The notes: a model not told the origin generated them from the letters alone. Counted from the stretch's first letter, positions 1 through 7,488 are shown. The stretch is DNA of 14,949 nt from DASZCR01 sp035942915 (GCA_035942915.1 DASZCR010000332.1:1-14949); one strand, 5' to 3'. A program made the numbers and translations.

Positions 1-2084
1 GTGTTGATTTCGCAGCGAATCTGGTAGCCGGGGCCGCCGTTGCCGTCGCCGCGCGGGTCGCCGCCCTGTATGACGAAGTTCGGGACGACGCGGTGGAAGG
101 CGACGTTGTTGAAGAAGCCGCGACGCGCCAGTGCGATGAAGTTGTCAACCGTGAGTGGCGCTTCCGATGGCAGCAGTTCCATCTGAAAACTGCCCTTATC
201 GGTGATGACAGTCGCGCTCACCTTGCGTCCGACGCGTGCGAGGGCGCGCTGGTAGTCGGCCGTGCGGTTGCGCGTCGCAACCGTCTCGACACGGCCCGTT
301 TCGGTGTCGGGCGCGTCTCCACGAAGCAGCGCGACGGCGCGTCGGCGCACGACGTAGTCCGGCACGCCGAGCGCGCTGCGGATGGCTTCGAGCGCCTCCG
401 GCGTCTTCTGTTTGGCGAGCGCGCCGAGGATGGAGAGCGCGGCATCGTTCATCTCCTCTTCGAGCGCGCGGGGCAGCGCCTCGATGAGCGCGCGTGCGTT
501 GCGCGGGTCAGGGTCGAGCGTCGAGAGGATGTCGGCGGCCGTCGCGCGCACAATCACGTCCGAAGCGGAGAGACGCGCGCGCATCACGTCGCCGAGGTCG
601 ATGGGTTTGAAGGCGGCGATGGCCTGAAGCACAGCGGGCAGAGCGAGCGGGGGCGTCGTCTCATCTGCGAGCATCGCGCGCAGGAGTATCTGGGCGTCTG
701 CCTGAAGGCTGACGGCGCTGTTGCCGCCAATCGCGCTCGTCACCTGCGCCAACTCGCCCAAGCCTTGCGCCAGCGCCGCGACGCTCTGCCACGCGGTCGG
801 GTATGCGCCGCCGCGCGCCAGACGGTTGTTGAGCGCGACGAAGGGCGGCTCGCGCAGGTATTGCGTCGGCGCGATGCGCGCAAATGCCGTCTCGACTTCG
901 CCCGCGCCAAGTCCGGCTTCGCGCAGACTTCGCAGCAGAGCGGTCGCCCGCGTGTCGTTCGTGTTGGCGGCGAGACGACCGAGCGTGGTGAGGATGTCGA
1001 GCAGTTCGTTGGCTTCCGACGGATGTGCGACGCCGCTTGCCTTCGCTGTCTTGTAGGCGGCGGAGAGTTCTTCGGCGCGCTTGAGCAGGGCTTCGACGGC
1101 GCGTGCGTCCTTCAAGGCAGCGAGTGCGCGCACGGCAGAGACGCGCACGCGCTGGTCTGTGTCGGTGGTGGCGCGTGTCAGGAGCGCGTCGTAGGCAGCA
1201 GAGTCTTCGGCGGCGGCGAGTGCGCGCGCAGCGTTGGCGCGCACAATCGGGTCTGTGTCCGAAGCGACGAGCGTGCGTAGGCGTTCGAGTGACTCTTTGG
1301 CTCTCAGGCGCGCGAGCGCGTTGGCCGCGTCGGCTCTGAGGCGCGCATCCGTAGAAGCGAGAAAGAGCGCGAGCGTGCGCGGGGCGTTCGGATGACGCGA
1401 GCGCAAAGCGGCCGTCAGCCCTTCGAGGATGACGGCGCGACTCGGTCGCGGGCGTGCGCGATGTTCTGCTTCGAGCGCGGCGAGGATGCTTGCGCCGATG
1501 CTTGTGCGTCTCTCCTCCTGCGCGGCGGGCAGCGCGGCAGCAATCTTCCCCAGAGCCTCAAGGGCACGCGCGCGGACTTCGACCGAGCGGCTCAGGCGCA
1601 GGGCTTCGAGCAGTGCGTCAGCGCCGGAGGCTGCCTCAATCTCGCCGAGCGCGAAGGCGGCAACCGAGCGTGTCCACTCGTCCGCATCCTTGCGCAGCAT
1701 GGCCGAGAGCGGCGCGACTGCTCCCTCGTCGCCGATGCGACCGGCGGCGAGCGCCGCACGCGCGCGCACGGCCGCGCTCTTGTCGGAGAGCAACGCGCCG
1801 AGGTCTGCCGCTTCCCAACGCCGCTCGTCTTCGGCGCGAACGATGCGCAGGAGCGTGGCGGGCGCGACGCGTCCGGCGGGCTGACGCGGCGCGTCAGCGG
1901 TGCGACGTGGCACGGCGCTCGCTGTTTGCGCGTAAGTCGGCGCGCCGGTCAGAGACTTTCGGGTCGCGCTGTCGGCCTGCAAAGGGGAGAGCAGGACGGA
2001 TAGCAGCAAGGCCGGCGCGGCGACACGCGCCAGAGGCGCGACGCGCGGCGAAGCATTGCCGTCTGTGTGCTGTGCGGTCTGCAT
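1..2084 (-). CDS. HEAT-repeat protein with C-terminal cyclophilin-type peptidyl-prolyl isomerase domain (partial, C-terminus cut by window edge)
   Basis: Reading leftward from the ATG at 2084, 694 codons stay open to the window edge. Residues about 15-40 are a hydrophobic stretch after two arginines (LLLSVLLSPLQA), which fits a Sec signal peptide and export. Residues about 85-600 are Ala/Leu/Arg-rich helical pairs of about 30 residues with HEAT/PBS-lyase-like signatures such as VRARAALAAGRIGDEGAV. From about residue 622 a cyclophilin domain begins: VDNFIALARRGFFNN, then FHRVVPNFVIQGGDPRGDG, with FHR at 663-665 (Arg665 is the catalytic arginine of cyclophilins) and the GDP-x-G-x-G-x-GGPGY segment. 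Cyclophilins catalyse prolyl cis-trans isomerisation; the HEAT part probably binds client proteins. The missing end is probably about 60-90 residues. The long open frame on the opposite strand is a GC-rich shadow. Confidence 0.9.
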   Translation of the reverse strand, partial: MQTAQHTDGNASPRVAPLARVAAPALLLSVLLSPLQADSATRKSLTGAPTYAQTASAVPRRTADAPRQPAGRVAPATLLRIVRAEDERRWEAADLGALLSDKSAAVRARAALAAGRIGDEGAVAPLSAMLRKDADEWTRSVAAFALGEIEAASGADALLEALRLSRSVEVRARALEALGKIAAALPAAQEERRTSIGASILAALEAEHRARPRPSRAVILEGLTAALRSRHPNAPRTLALFLASTDARLRADAANALARLRAKESLERLRTLVASDTDPIVRANAARALAAAEDSAAYDALLTRATTDTDQRVRVSAVRALAALKDARAVEALLKRAEELSAAYKTAKASGVAHPSEANELLDILTTLGRLAANTNDTRATALLRSLREAGLGAGEVETAFARIAPTQYLREPPFVALNNRLARGGAYPTAWQSVAALAQGLGELAQVTSAIGGNSAVSLQADAQILLRAMLADETTPPLALPAVLQAIAAFKPIDLGDVMRARLSASDVIVRATAADILSTLDPDPRNARALIEALPRALEEEMNDAALSILGALAKQKTPEALEAIRSALGVPDYVVRRRAVALLRGDAPDTETGRVETVATRNRTADYQRALARVGRKVSATVITDKGSFQMELLPSEAPLTVDNFIALARRGFFNNVAFHRVVPNFVIQGGDPRGDGNGGPGYQIRCEIN

Positions 2085-2132
2085 AGGGTTCAAGTGTCGA
2101 AGCGAAAAAGGGGAAAGGCTCGCTAGGTCTAT

Positions 2133-2161
2133 GTATCAGCGAGACGGGGCGCGCCTGTCAA
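2133..2161 (-). promoter_or_regulatory. possible promoter of the HEAT-cyclophilin gene
   Basis: On the minus strand a perfect TTGACA (2161-2156) is followed after 17 bases by a poor -10 (TGATAC), or after 18 by GATACA. It would give a 5' leader of about 40-50 bases before the ATG at 2084. The -35 is convincing and the -10 is weak. Confidence 0.3.
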
Positions 2162-2287
2162 GGGGAAAGGGTCAAGAACGCTTTAAAACTGCGGTCATCT
2201 GTCGGACGTTTGCTGCGTCCGGCGCACGTCTCATCGGGGCGCGTCGTGCGCGTCTCTTTAACTTCCCACGCTTGCGGAGAAAAGTCG

Positions 2288-2677
2288 ATGAAGAAAAGAC
2301 TCCTGACAGTCCTGCTGGCCTTACTCTTAGCACACGTCCCGTCGCTTGCCCGGACGCAGACCGAAACAGACGCGCAGCTACTCGATAAAGTGCGCAGCAA
2401 GATTGCGCGGCTCGGCGTCGGCGAGAAGGCCAAAGCGACGCTGCGGTTGAAGGACGGAACGAAGGTCAAAGGTTACGTCTCGCAGATGCGCGAGACGGAT
2501 GTCGTCATGCGCGACCGGCAGACAGACCAGCCGACGCCCGTGCGCTTCGCAGACATTGCCAAAGTGGACGACAATCGCGGACACGGGACGGCCAAAAAAA
2601 TCGGCATCGGCGTCGCCATCGGAGCAGGAGCCGTCCTCGTCGTCATTGCGGCGTTGATAGCTTCGCTCGACGACTAA
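2288..2677 (+). CDS. small secreted/membrane-anchored beta-barrel-like protein, paralog of the 13284-13712 gene
   Basis: 129 aa. The ATG at 2288 is chosen because GGAGA lies 7 bases upstream and a clear signal peptide follows (MKKRLLTVLLALLLAHVPSLA); an upstream in-frame start at 2210 would bury that signal. Residues about 35-95 hold a conserved core: RLGVG, then LRLKDGTKVKGYVSQ, then VRFADIAKV. The alternating strand pattern with a K-D-G-T-x-x-x-G-Y-V turn suggests a small SH3/LSm-like barrel (inference). Residues about 107-126 form a hydrophobic, glycine-rich segment that could be a membrane anchor or span. The gene converges on the molybdopterin oxidoreductase gene with only 8 bases between the stops. 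Function is not known to me. The same architecture recurs at 13284-13712. Confidence 0.85.
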   Translation: MKKRLLTVLLALLLAHVPSLARTQTETDAQLLDKVRSKIARLGVGEKAKATLRLKDGTKVKGYVSQMRETDVVMRDRQTDQPTPVRFADIAKVDDNRGHGTAKKIGIGVAIGAGAVLVVIAALIASLDD

Positions 2678-2689
2678 CTCGACGATTAA
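2666..2689. repeat. 12-bp tandem near-repeat across two convergent stop codons
   Basis: CTCGACGACTAA (2666-2677) is followed directly by CTCGACGATTAA (2678-2689), with one mismatch. The first copy ends in the plus-strand stop. The second contains the minus-strand stop of the molybdopterin oxidoreductase gene (TTA at 2686-2688). Confidence 0.7.
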
Positions 2690-4791
2690 GAGTTGAGGCG
2701 TTCGATTTCGACGAGCGCGTCGTAGAAGGTTGCGCCGCGACCGATGTCGGTCAGCGCCTGCGAGGTCAGTTGGTTGACGTTTGTGCCGCCCGGCGAGAGT
2801 TTGTTCCACCAGACCGACGGCGAGACGACGACGCCCTCGCGCGCACGCGTCGTCACGACGGCCGTCAGTTCACACGAGCCGCGCGCGTTGAAGGCACGCA
2901 CGCGGTCGCCGTCGTCGATGCCGCGCGCTTCGGCATCGCGCGGGTTAATCTCGACGAAGGGGCGCGCCTCCTGTCTGAGATGTTTCGGCAGGTTGGCGAA
3001 ACTCGAATTAAGAAAGGCGTGCGCCGCAGGCGTCAAAAGCGCGAGCGGATACTTGGCGGCCAACTCCGGCGCGCTCACGCGCGACTCGCGCGGCGGGATG
3101 AACTCCGGCACGGCCGGCAGCCCCAGAGCTTCCAGAGACTCCGAATACAACTCGCACTTTCCCGAAGGCGTCGGAAAATTTCCTTCAGCAAAAGGCGCGT
3201 ACTCTTCCGGCACGTTCAGGCGCATCCAGCCGCGCTCGCGCAGCAGTTCGAGCGTGATGCCGCCGAAGGCCGGATGCTCTGTCGAGATGGCCTGTCGCGC
3301 AATCTCCTCGTCCGTCTCTCGAAAACACTCCTCCGTGAAACCGAGACGCGCCGCGAGCAGGCGGAAGACTTCCGTGTTCGGCTTCGCCTCGTGAAGTGGC
3401 TGCACCGCTGGTTCGTTGATGACGAGGTAGAGATGCCCGTAGGCTTTGTGAATGTCGAAATGTTCGAGTTGCGTCGTCGCCGGCAGCACGATGTCTGCGT
3501 AGTCGGTCGTGTCCGTCATAAACAGTTCATGAACGACGACGAAGAGGTCTTCGCGCATCAAGCCTGCAATCACCTTGCGTTGTTCGGGCGCGACGGCCGC
3601 CGGGTTCGAGTTGTAGACGTAGAGCGCGCGCACGGGCGGGTCTGTCTCTGCGGTTAACACGTCGCCGAGACGCGACATGTTGAGCGTGCGCGGGCGCGGC
3701 GTGGGCATCAGGTCGGGGCGTTGCAGCGCGGCGAAGTTGATGGGAAACGTTCCGCTTGTCGAGAGCAGAGCGCCTCCGGCCGCGTCGCGCCACGCGCCCG
3801 TGACGGCGGGCAGACAACTGACCGTGCGGACGGCCATGCCGCCGCCCGAATGGCGTTGCAGTCCGTAGTTCAGACGGATGACGGCCGGGCGTGTCGTCGC
3901 GTAGAGCCGCGCAAGGCGCACAATCGTCTCCGCTTCGAGGCCGCAGATTTCGGCCGCGCGCTCCGGCGCATACTCGCTCGCACGACGCCGGAGGTCTTCC
4001 GCGCCGACGGTGTAGCGTTCCAGATAATCTTTGTCTTCAAGCCCCTCGCGGAAGATGACGTGCATCATCGAGAGCGCGAGCGCGGCATCCGTGCCGGGCA
4101 GCGGAGCGATATGCTCGTCGCACTTGTCTGCCGTGCGCGTGCGTCGCGGGTCGATGGCGACCACGCGCGCCCCGCGCTTGCGCGCTTCGAGGATGAGCGG
4201 CCAGAGGTGGACGTTGCTCGTGATGGTGTTCGTGCCCCAGAGCAGGATGAGCTTCGCCTCGCGGAAGCGTTCGGGGTCTGTGCCGAAGCTCGCGCCATAG
4301 GTCGCCTTGTAGCTTTCGGCTCCGGCTGTGGCGCAGATGGTGCGGTCGAGTTGCGACGCGCCGAGGCGGTGGAAGAAACGCCTGTCCATCGACTCGTTCT
4401 GCACGAGTCCGAGCGTGCCCGAATAGCTGTAAGGAAGAATCGTCTGAGCGCCTTCGTCCGACTCGGCGAGCGCGCGGAAGTGTGCGGCAATTTCGTCGAG
4501 CGCCTCGTCCCAACTGATAGGCTCGAACCGCCCCTCGCCCTTCGCGCCGACGCGCCGCAGGCAGGTCTTGACACGGTCGGGGCTATTGGTGCGCTGCTCG
4601 TAGTTGGCAACCTTCGTGCAGAGCGTTCCGCGCGTGAACGGATGCGCCGGGTCGCCCGCCACCGAGACGGCGCGACCGTCTTCGACCGTCACGAGCATGG
4701 CGCACGTATCGGGGCAATCGTGCGGGCAGGCCGCGCGGACAACCTTCAGACTGCGCGACTCGCGCGCGGCTTCTTCGATGGTTCGCGTCAC
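2686..4791 (-). CDS. molybdopterin-dependent oxidoreductase (DMSO reductase superfamily, stand-alone catalytic subunit)
   Basis: 701 aa, GTG start at 4791 with GGAGG 7 bases upstream. The N-terminus carries the [4Fe-4S] motif C22-x3-C26-x3-C30-x27-C58 (ACPHDCPDTC, then RGTLCTK). The Mo-bis-PGD body follows: WDEALDEIA at about 94-102, LLWGTNTITSNVH near 183-195, IDPRRT near 213, and a C-terminal molybdopterin dinucleotide-binding domain (PLALLTPAAHAFLNSSF, then VEINPRDAEARGIDDGD). Cys153 in TICATAGAESYKATYG aligns by spacing with the Sec/Cys ligand of formate dehydrogenase and NapA, so a Cys-ligated Mo is predicted. No electron-transfer or membrane-anchor subunit is adjacent, and no Tat signal precedes the Fe-S motif, so a cytoplasmic enzyme is likely. 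The substrate cannot be told from sequence; this branch of COG0243 is often annotated only as molybdopterin oxidoreductase. Confidence 0.93.
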   Translation of the reverse strand: MTRTIEEAARESRSLKVVRAACPHDCPDTCAMLVTVEDGRAVSVAGDPAHPFTRGTLCTKVANYEQRTNSPDRVKTCLRRVGAKGEGRFEPISWDEALDEIAAHFRALAESDEGAQTILPYSYSGTLGLVQNESMDRRFFHRLGASQLDRTICATAGAESYKATYGASFGTDPERFREAKLILLWGTNTITSNVHLWPLILEARKRGARVVAIDPRRTRTADKCDEHIAPLPGTDAALALSMMHVIFREGLEDKDYLERYTVGAEDLRRRASEYAPERAAEICGLEAETIVRLARLYATTRPAVIRLNYGLQRHSGGGMAVRTVSCLPAVTGAWRDAAGGALLSTSGTFPINFAALQRPDLMPTPRPRTLNMSRLGDVLTAETDPPVRALYVYNSNPAAVAPEQRKVIAGLMREDLFVVVHELFMTDTTDYADIVLPATTQLEHFDIHKAYGHLYLVINEPAVQPLHEAKPNTEVFRLLAARLGFTEECFRETDEEIARQAISTEHPAFGGITLELLRERGWMRLNVPEEYAPFAEGNFPTPSGKCELYSESLEALGLPAVPEFIPPRESRVSAPELAAKYPLALLTPAAHAFLNSSFANLPKHLRQEARPFVEINPRDAEARGIDDGDRVRAFNARGSCELTAVVTTRAREGVVVSPSVWWNKLSPGGTNVNQLTSQALTDIGRGATFYDALVEIERLNS

Positions 4792-4813
4792 TTCTACACC
4801 TCCAATCGGAGAA

Positions 4814-4819
4814 GTTATA
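4814..4819 (-). promoter_or_regulatory. extended -10 of the molybdopterin oxidoreductase gene
   Basis: On the minus strand TGTTATAAC gives an extended -10 (TG-n-TATAAC, five of six matches). It lies about 22 bases before the GTG start, so the short leader would just include the GGAGG site (4803-4799). No good -35 is visible, as is usual for extended -10 promoters. Confidence 0.45.
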
Positions 4820-4930
4820 ACACGTCCTCGCGCCGACTGACGAGGAGATTGCGGCGAGCCTGTTTGTTAAGAAATCTGTTGAAATAATATTCGGTTTTGG
4901 CGGGCAAAATCGCTGAAAGATTGAATTTAG

Positions 4931-4944
4931 CAACCCGCCGGTTG
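4931..4944. promoter_or_regulatory. candidate SufR operator, CAAC-N6-GTTG
   Basis: A perfect CAAC (4931-4934), six bases (CCGCCG), GTTG (4941-4944). This matches the inverted repeat described for the SufR sites of cyanobacteria (CAAC-N6-GTTG). It overlaps the TTGACA -35 hexamer at 4942-4947 of the gene encoding the SufR-like protein just downstream, so repressor binding should block that promoter. It is also in the spacer to the divergent molybdopterin gene. Confidence 0.65.
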
Positions 4945-4970
4945 ACAAACGAGGAGGCGGAAAGTAGCAT
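4942..4970 (+). promoter_or_regulatory. promoter of the sufR-like gene
   Basis: A perfect TTGACA at 4942-4947, a 17-base spacer, then TAGCAT (4965-4970), a four-of-six match to TATAAT. Transcription would start near 4976-4978, a few bases before the GTG at 4981, giving a nearly leaderless mRNA. This agrees with the lack of a well-placed ribosome binding site before 4981. Confidence 0.5.
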
Positions 4971-4980
4971 CGAAACTGTC

Positions 4981-5643
4981 GTGGTAGCCAACGTCAAACA
5001 GGGGTTGGGAGCATCGCGCGCAGAGATTGTGCAGCAGTTGCGCGCGCGCGGCGGCGTGAGCGCGGACGAGTTGGCCGCCGCCCTCGGCGTCTCGAAGCAA
5101 TGCGTGCGTAAGCATCTCGACGTGTTGGAGCGCGAGGGCTACGTGCGGCACGCGCCGGAGCGCGGCGAGCGCGGACGACCGGCGCTGGTCTTTCGTCTGA
5201 CGGCGAAGGCCGAGGAGCTCTTCCCGAAGCGTTACGACCTCTTGGCGAAGGCCGTGCTGCGGCAGGTCGGCGAGGTCTGGGGCGAGCGCGGTCTGAGCGC
5301 CGTCTTCTGCGGCTGCGCCAACGAGATGCGCGCGAGCCTCAAGCCGCAACTGAAGGGTTTGAAATTTGACGCGCGCGTGGCGCGGCTGGCCGAGTTGCTC
5401 GCGGGGATGGGCTACGAGGCAGAGGTTGAAAAGCTGGCCGACGGGTCGTACATTCTGACGGAATGGAACTGCCCGCAGGCAGAGGTGGCGCGCGACTACA
5501 GGCAGTTGTGCGACCAGGAGTTGGTCGTCTACAGAGAGTTGCTCGAAACGGAGGTCTTCCGCGAGTCGCGCATCGCCGGAGGCTCTGCGCGCTGCTCTTA
5601 TCGCGTGATGCGCCCCGCAAGCGTGCGAGGCGCTAAGGTTTGA
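4981..5643 (+). CDS. sufR: SufR-like Fe-S cluster-binding transcriptional repressor
   Basis: 220 aa from the GTG at 4981. Residues about 12-55 form a winged helix-turn-helix (GGVSADELAAALGVSKQCVR, then HLDVLEREGYV), followed by the wing RGERGRPALVFRLT. The C-terminal half carries the SufR cysteine pattern C164-x12-C177-x27-C205 (NCPQAEVARDYRQLC, later SARCSYRV), the expected cluster ligands. In SufR the cluster-loaded form represses Fe-S biogenesis genes and its own gene. The start is preferred over an in-frame TTG at 4897 because the 4897-4980 stretch uses AT-rich codons unlike the rest, contains the promoter and operator, and the shorter product fits the family length. The gene abuts mrp, and the genes that follow are Fe-S carriers, which supports the assignment. 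Confidence 0.85.
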   Translation: MVANVKQGLGASRAEIVQQLRARGGVSADELAAALGVSKQCVRKHLDVLEREGYVRHAPERGERGRPALVFRLTAKAEELFPKRYDLLAKAVLRQVGEVWGERGLSAVFCGCANEMRASLKPQLKGLKFDARVARLAELLAGMGYEAEVEKLADGSYILTEWNCPQAEVARDYRQLCDQELVVYRELLETEVFRESRIAGGSARCSYRVMRPASVRGAKV

Positions 5644-5681
5644 AGCTCAAAGATTTCTTCAAGAGAAGAGACGAAAGTTCT

Positions 5682-6764
5682 ATGGCACAGGTGACCGAAT
5701 CCGAAGTCTACGGCGCGCTCGCGCAGGTCAAAGACCCAGACCTGCACAAAGACATCGTGACGCTCGGCTTCATCAAGGATTTGAAAATCGAGGGCGGCGA
5801 CGTTTCGTTTCGCGTCGTGCTGACGACGCCGGCCTGTCCCGTCCGCGAGCAGTTGGAGACGCAGGCGCGCGAAGTGGTCGCGGCGCTGCCCGGCGTCGCA
5901 TCGGTGCGCGTCACGATGGACGCGGAAGTGCCGAAAGGCCGGGGCTTGGGCGAGCGTTTGAGCGTGCCCGGAATCAAAAATATCGTGGCCGTGTCGTCCG
6001 GCAAGGGCGGCGTCGGCAAGTCAACGGTGGCCGTCAACCTCGCGGTGAGTCTGGCGCGCGACGGAGCGCGCGTCGGCTTGATGGACGCGGATGTCTACGG
6101 CCCGAATGTGCCGCAGATGCTCGGCGCGGGTGATGCGCGGCCGACCGTGAACGTCAACAAACTCGTTCCCATCGAAGCGCACGGGTTGAAACTGATGTCG
6201 ATGGCCGTGCTCAAGCCGGGCGACGAGCCGATGATTGTGCGCGGGCCTATCCTGCACGGCCTCGTGCGGCAGTTCTTGCAGGACGTGGCATGGGGCGAGC
6301 TTGATTATCTCGTCATCGACATGCCGCCGGGCACGGGCGACGTGCAGTTGTCTCTCTCGCAACTCGTGCCGGTGCAGGGCGCAGTGCTGGTGACGACGCC
6401 GCAGGATGTCGCCGTCTCGGACGTGCGGCGTGCGCTGAGGATGTTCGAGACGGTCAACGTCCCCATCCTCGGCATCGTCGAGAACATGAGCTACTTCGTC
6501 GCGCCCGATACGGGCGTGCGTTACAACATCTTCGGCGAGGGTGGCGGCCAACGTCTCGCAGAGACTTATCATGTGCCTTTCCTCGGCGCGATTCCTCTCG
6601 GCATGGAGGTACGCGAGGGCGGCGACCGGGGCGTTCCCGTCGTCGTCGCTCATCCTGAGTCGCCGCAGGCGGAGGCGTTCCGCCGCGTCTCGGAGGAGGT
6701 CGCGCGCCGCGTCTCCATCGAGGCCATGAAACCCGAACTGGTCGTCTTGGGCAAGGCGCGTTAA
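5682..6764 (+). CDS. mrp: Mrp/ApbC-type P-loop Fe-S carrier ATPase with N-terminal MIP18 (DUF59) domain
   Basis: 360 aa from the ATG at 5682; an in-frame TTG at 5640 overlapping the sufR stop would add 14 residues (KLKDFFKRRDESS type) and cannot be excluded. Residues about 5-80 are the MIP18/DUF59 domain with its conserved cysteine (TTPACP, Cys52). The ATPase has a deviant Walker A SGKGGVGKST (106-115), MDADVYGPNVPQ (134-145) and IDMPPGTGD (212-220). Mrp proteins bind and hand over [4Fe-4S] clusters in the cytoplasm. Oddly, the usual C-terminal CxxC that bridges the cluster between monomers is absent: after ENMSYFV the positions expected to be C-P-x-C read A274-P-D-T277. Such Mrp variants occur in other bacteria, so cluster handling may rely on other residues. 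It is probably co-transcribed with sufR. Confidence 0.92.
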   Translation: MAQVTESEVYGALAQVKDPDLHKDIVTLGFIKDLKIEGGDVSFRVVLTTPACPVREQLETQAREVVAALPGVASVRVTMDAEVPKGRGLGERLSVPGIKNIVAVSSGKGGVGKSTVAVNLAVSLARDGARVGLMDADVYGPNVPQMLGAGDARPTVNVNKLVPIEAHGLKLMSMAVLKPGDEPMIVRGPILHGLVRQFLQDVAWGELDYLVIDMPPGTGDVQLSLSQLVPVQGAVLVTTPQDVAVSDVRRALRMFETVNVPILGIVENMSYFVAPDTGVRYNIFGEGGGQRLAETYHVPFLGAIPLGMEVREGGDRGVPVVVAHPESPQAEAFRRVSEEVARRVSIEAMKPELVVLGKAR

Positions 6765-6766
6765 TC

Positions 6767-6876
6767 GGTGATAGATGATAAGGTGATAAGTGATAAGTGA
6801 TAGGTGATAGGTGATAAGAAAAAGCATTTCTCCTATCACCTATCACCCATCACTTATCACTGTCTTCCTATCACTT
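6767..6876. repeat. inverted heptamer-repeat array (GTGATAR / YTATCAC)
   Basis: Between mrp and the A-type carrier gene, GTGATA plus one purine is repeated about seven times (6767-6816). After a purine-rich turn (AGAAAAAGCATTTC) it is followed by complementary TATCACC/TATCACT units (6832-6876). Bases 6789-6819 pair with 6831-6861 at 29 of 31 positions, so the RNA could form a long hairpin. The right arm has a TCTTCC interruption also seen in the second array at 9835-10026. There is no typical U-tract. Function unknown: mRNA 3' end protection, termination, or a dispersed genomic repeat are possible. Confidence 0.9.
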
Positions 6877-6920
6877 AATTCGGAATCAAAGTACCAGCAT
6901 CATTCAGAGGAGAAAGAGCG

Positions 6921-7277
6921 ATGGCAACAGCAACACTTCCGACCATGACGCTTAACGTCACGGAGACGGCGGCAAACGAAATCAAGAAATTTATGGCGGG
7001 CGAAGAGGGCTTGCCGGAGACGGCCGGACTGCGCGTGCGCGTCGTGCCGGGCGGTTGCTCAGGCTTCCAGTACAGCCTCAACATCGAGGAGGATTCGCGT
7101 CAGGGCGACCACATTCTCGATGCACACGGCGTCCGCATCTTCGTTGACATGTTCAGCGCGCAGTACTTGAACGGCGTCGAAATCGACTACGTGACGAACA
7201 TGATGGGTTCCGGCTTCACCTTCAACAACCCGAACGCCACAGGCGGCTGCGGGTGCGGTTCTTCGTTCACGGCCTAA
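6921..7277 (+). CDS. A-type iron-sulfur cluster carrier (IscA/ErpA/SufA family)
   Basis: 118 aa, ATG at 6921 preceded by AGAGGAGA about 7 bases upstream. The family's three cysteines are present in the right context: Cys46 in VVPGGCSGFQYSL and Cys110/Cys112 in GGCGCGSSF, spacing C-x63-C-G-C. NPNATGGCGCG is close to the A-type carrier consensus. These proteins accept Fe-S clusters from a scaffold and deliver them to apo-enzymes in the cytoplasm. It could equally be called ErpA; sequence alone does not separate the subtypes. It follows mrp after the heptamer array and precedes a ferredoxin gene, consistent with a cluster-trafficking unit. The short N-terminal tail (MATATLPTMT) is typical of stand-alone A-type carriers. 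Confidence 0.92.
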   Translation: MATATLPTMTLNVTETAANEIKKFMAGEEGLPETAGLRVRVVPGGCSGFQYSLNIEEDSRQGDHILDAHGVRIFVDMFSAQYLNGVEIDYVTNMMGSGFTFNNPNATGGCGCGSSFTA

Positions 7278-7488
7278 GCCGCAACGGCGAACTGCGCCGC
7301 CTGAGCGCGCAACGGAAATTCTCGAACGGCGCGCGTCGTCAAAGGCACTCGCGCGACCGGCTTGTCGTCATGCTTTCGCGCCGGGCGAGAGATGTGCATG
7401 CAAGTCTTCGGTCGCGGAAGCTTACTGGACGGCCGCGCCGTTCGTCTCTCTTGGACTGACTAAAAAACTCTGGAGGAGTCTCGACATC
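7278..7488. other. spacer between A-type carrier and ferredoxin genes
   Basis: 211 bases, GC-rich, without a convincing open frame, hairpin terminator or promoter pair. Its last part holds the strong GGAGGAG ribosome binding site (7472-7478) of the ferredoxin gene, 10 bases before the ATG. Confidence 0.5.

Noticed and set aside
93..1280. 395-codon open frame on the plus strand
   Set aside because: It lies opposite the HEAT-cyclophilin gene, has no recognisable domain, and arises from GC-rich codon bias; the minus-strand translation has clear HEAT and cyclophilin motifs.
4897..4980. Upstream TTG start for the sufR-like gene
   Set aside because: The stretch uses AT-rich codons atypical of the gene, and contains a consensus promoter and the CAAC-N6-GTTG operator.
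5640..5681. TTG start for mrp overlapping the sufR stop
   Set aside because: The ATG at 5682 gives the usual Mrp length and N-terminus; the longer form stays possible but has no better ribosome binding site.
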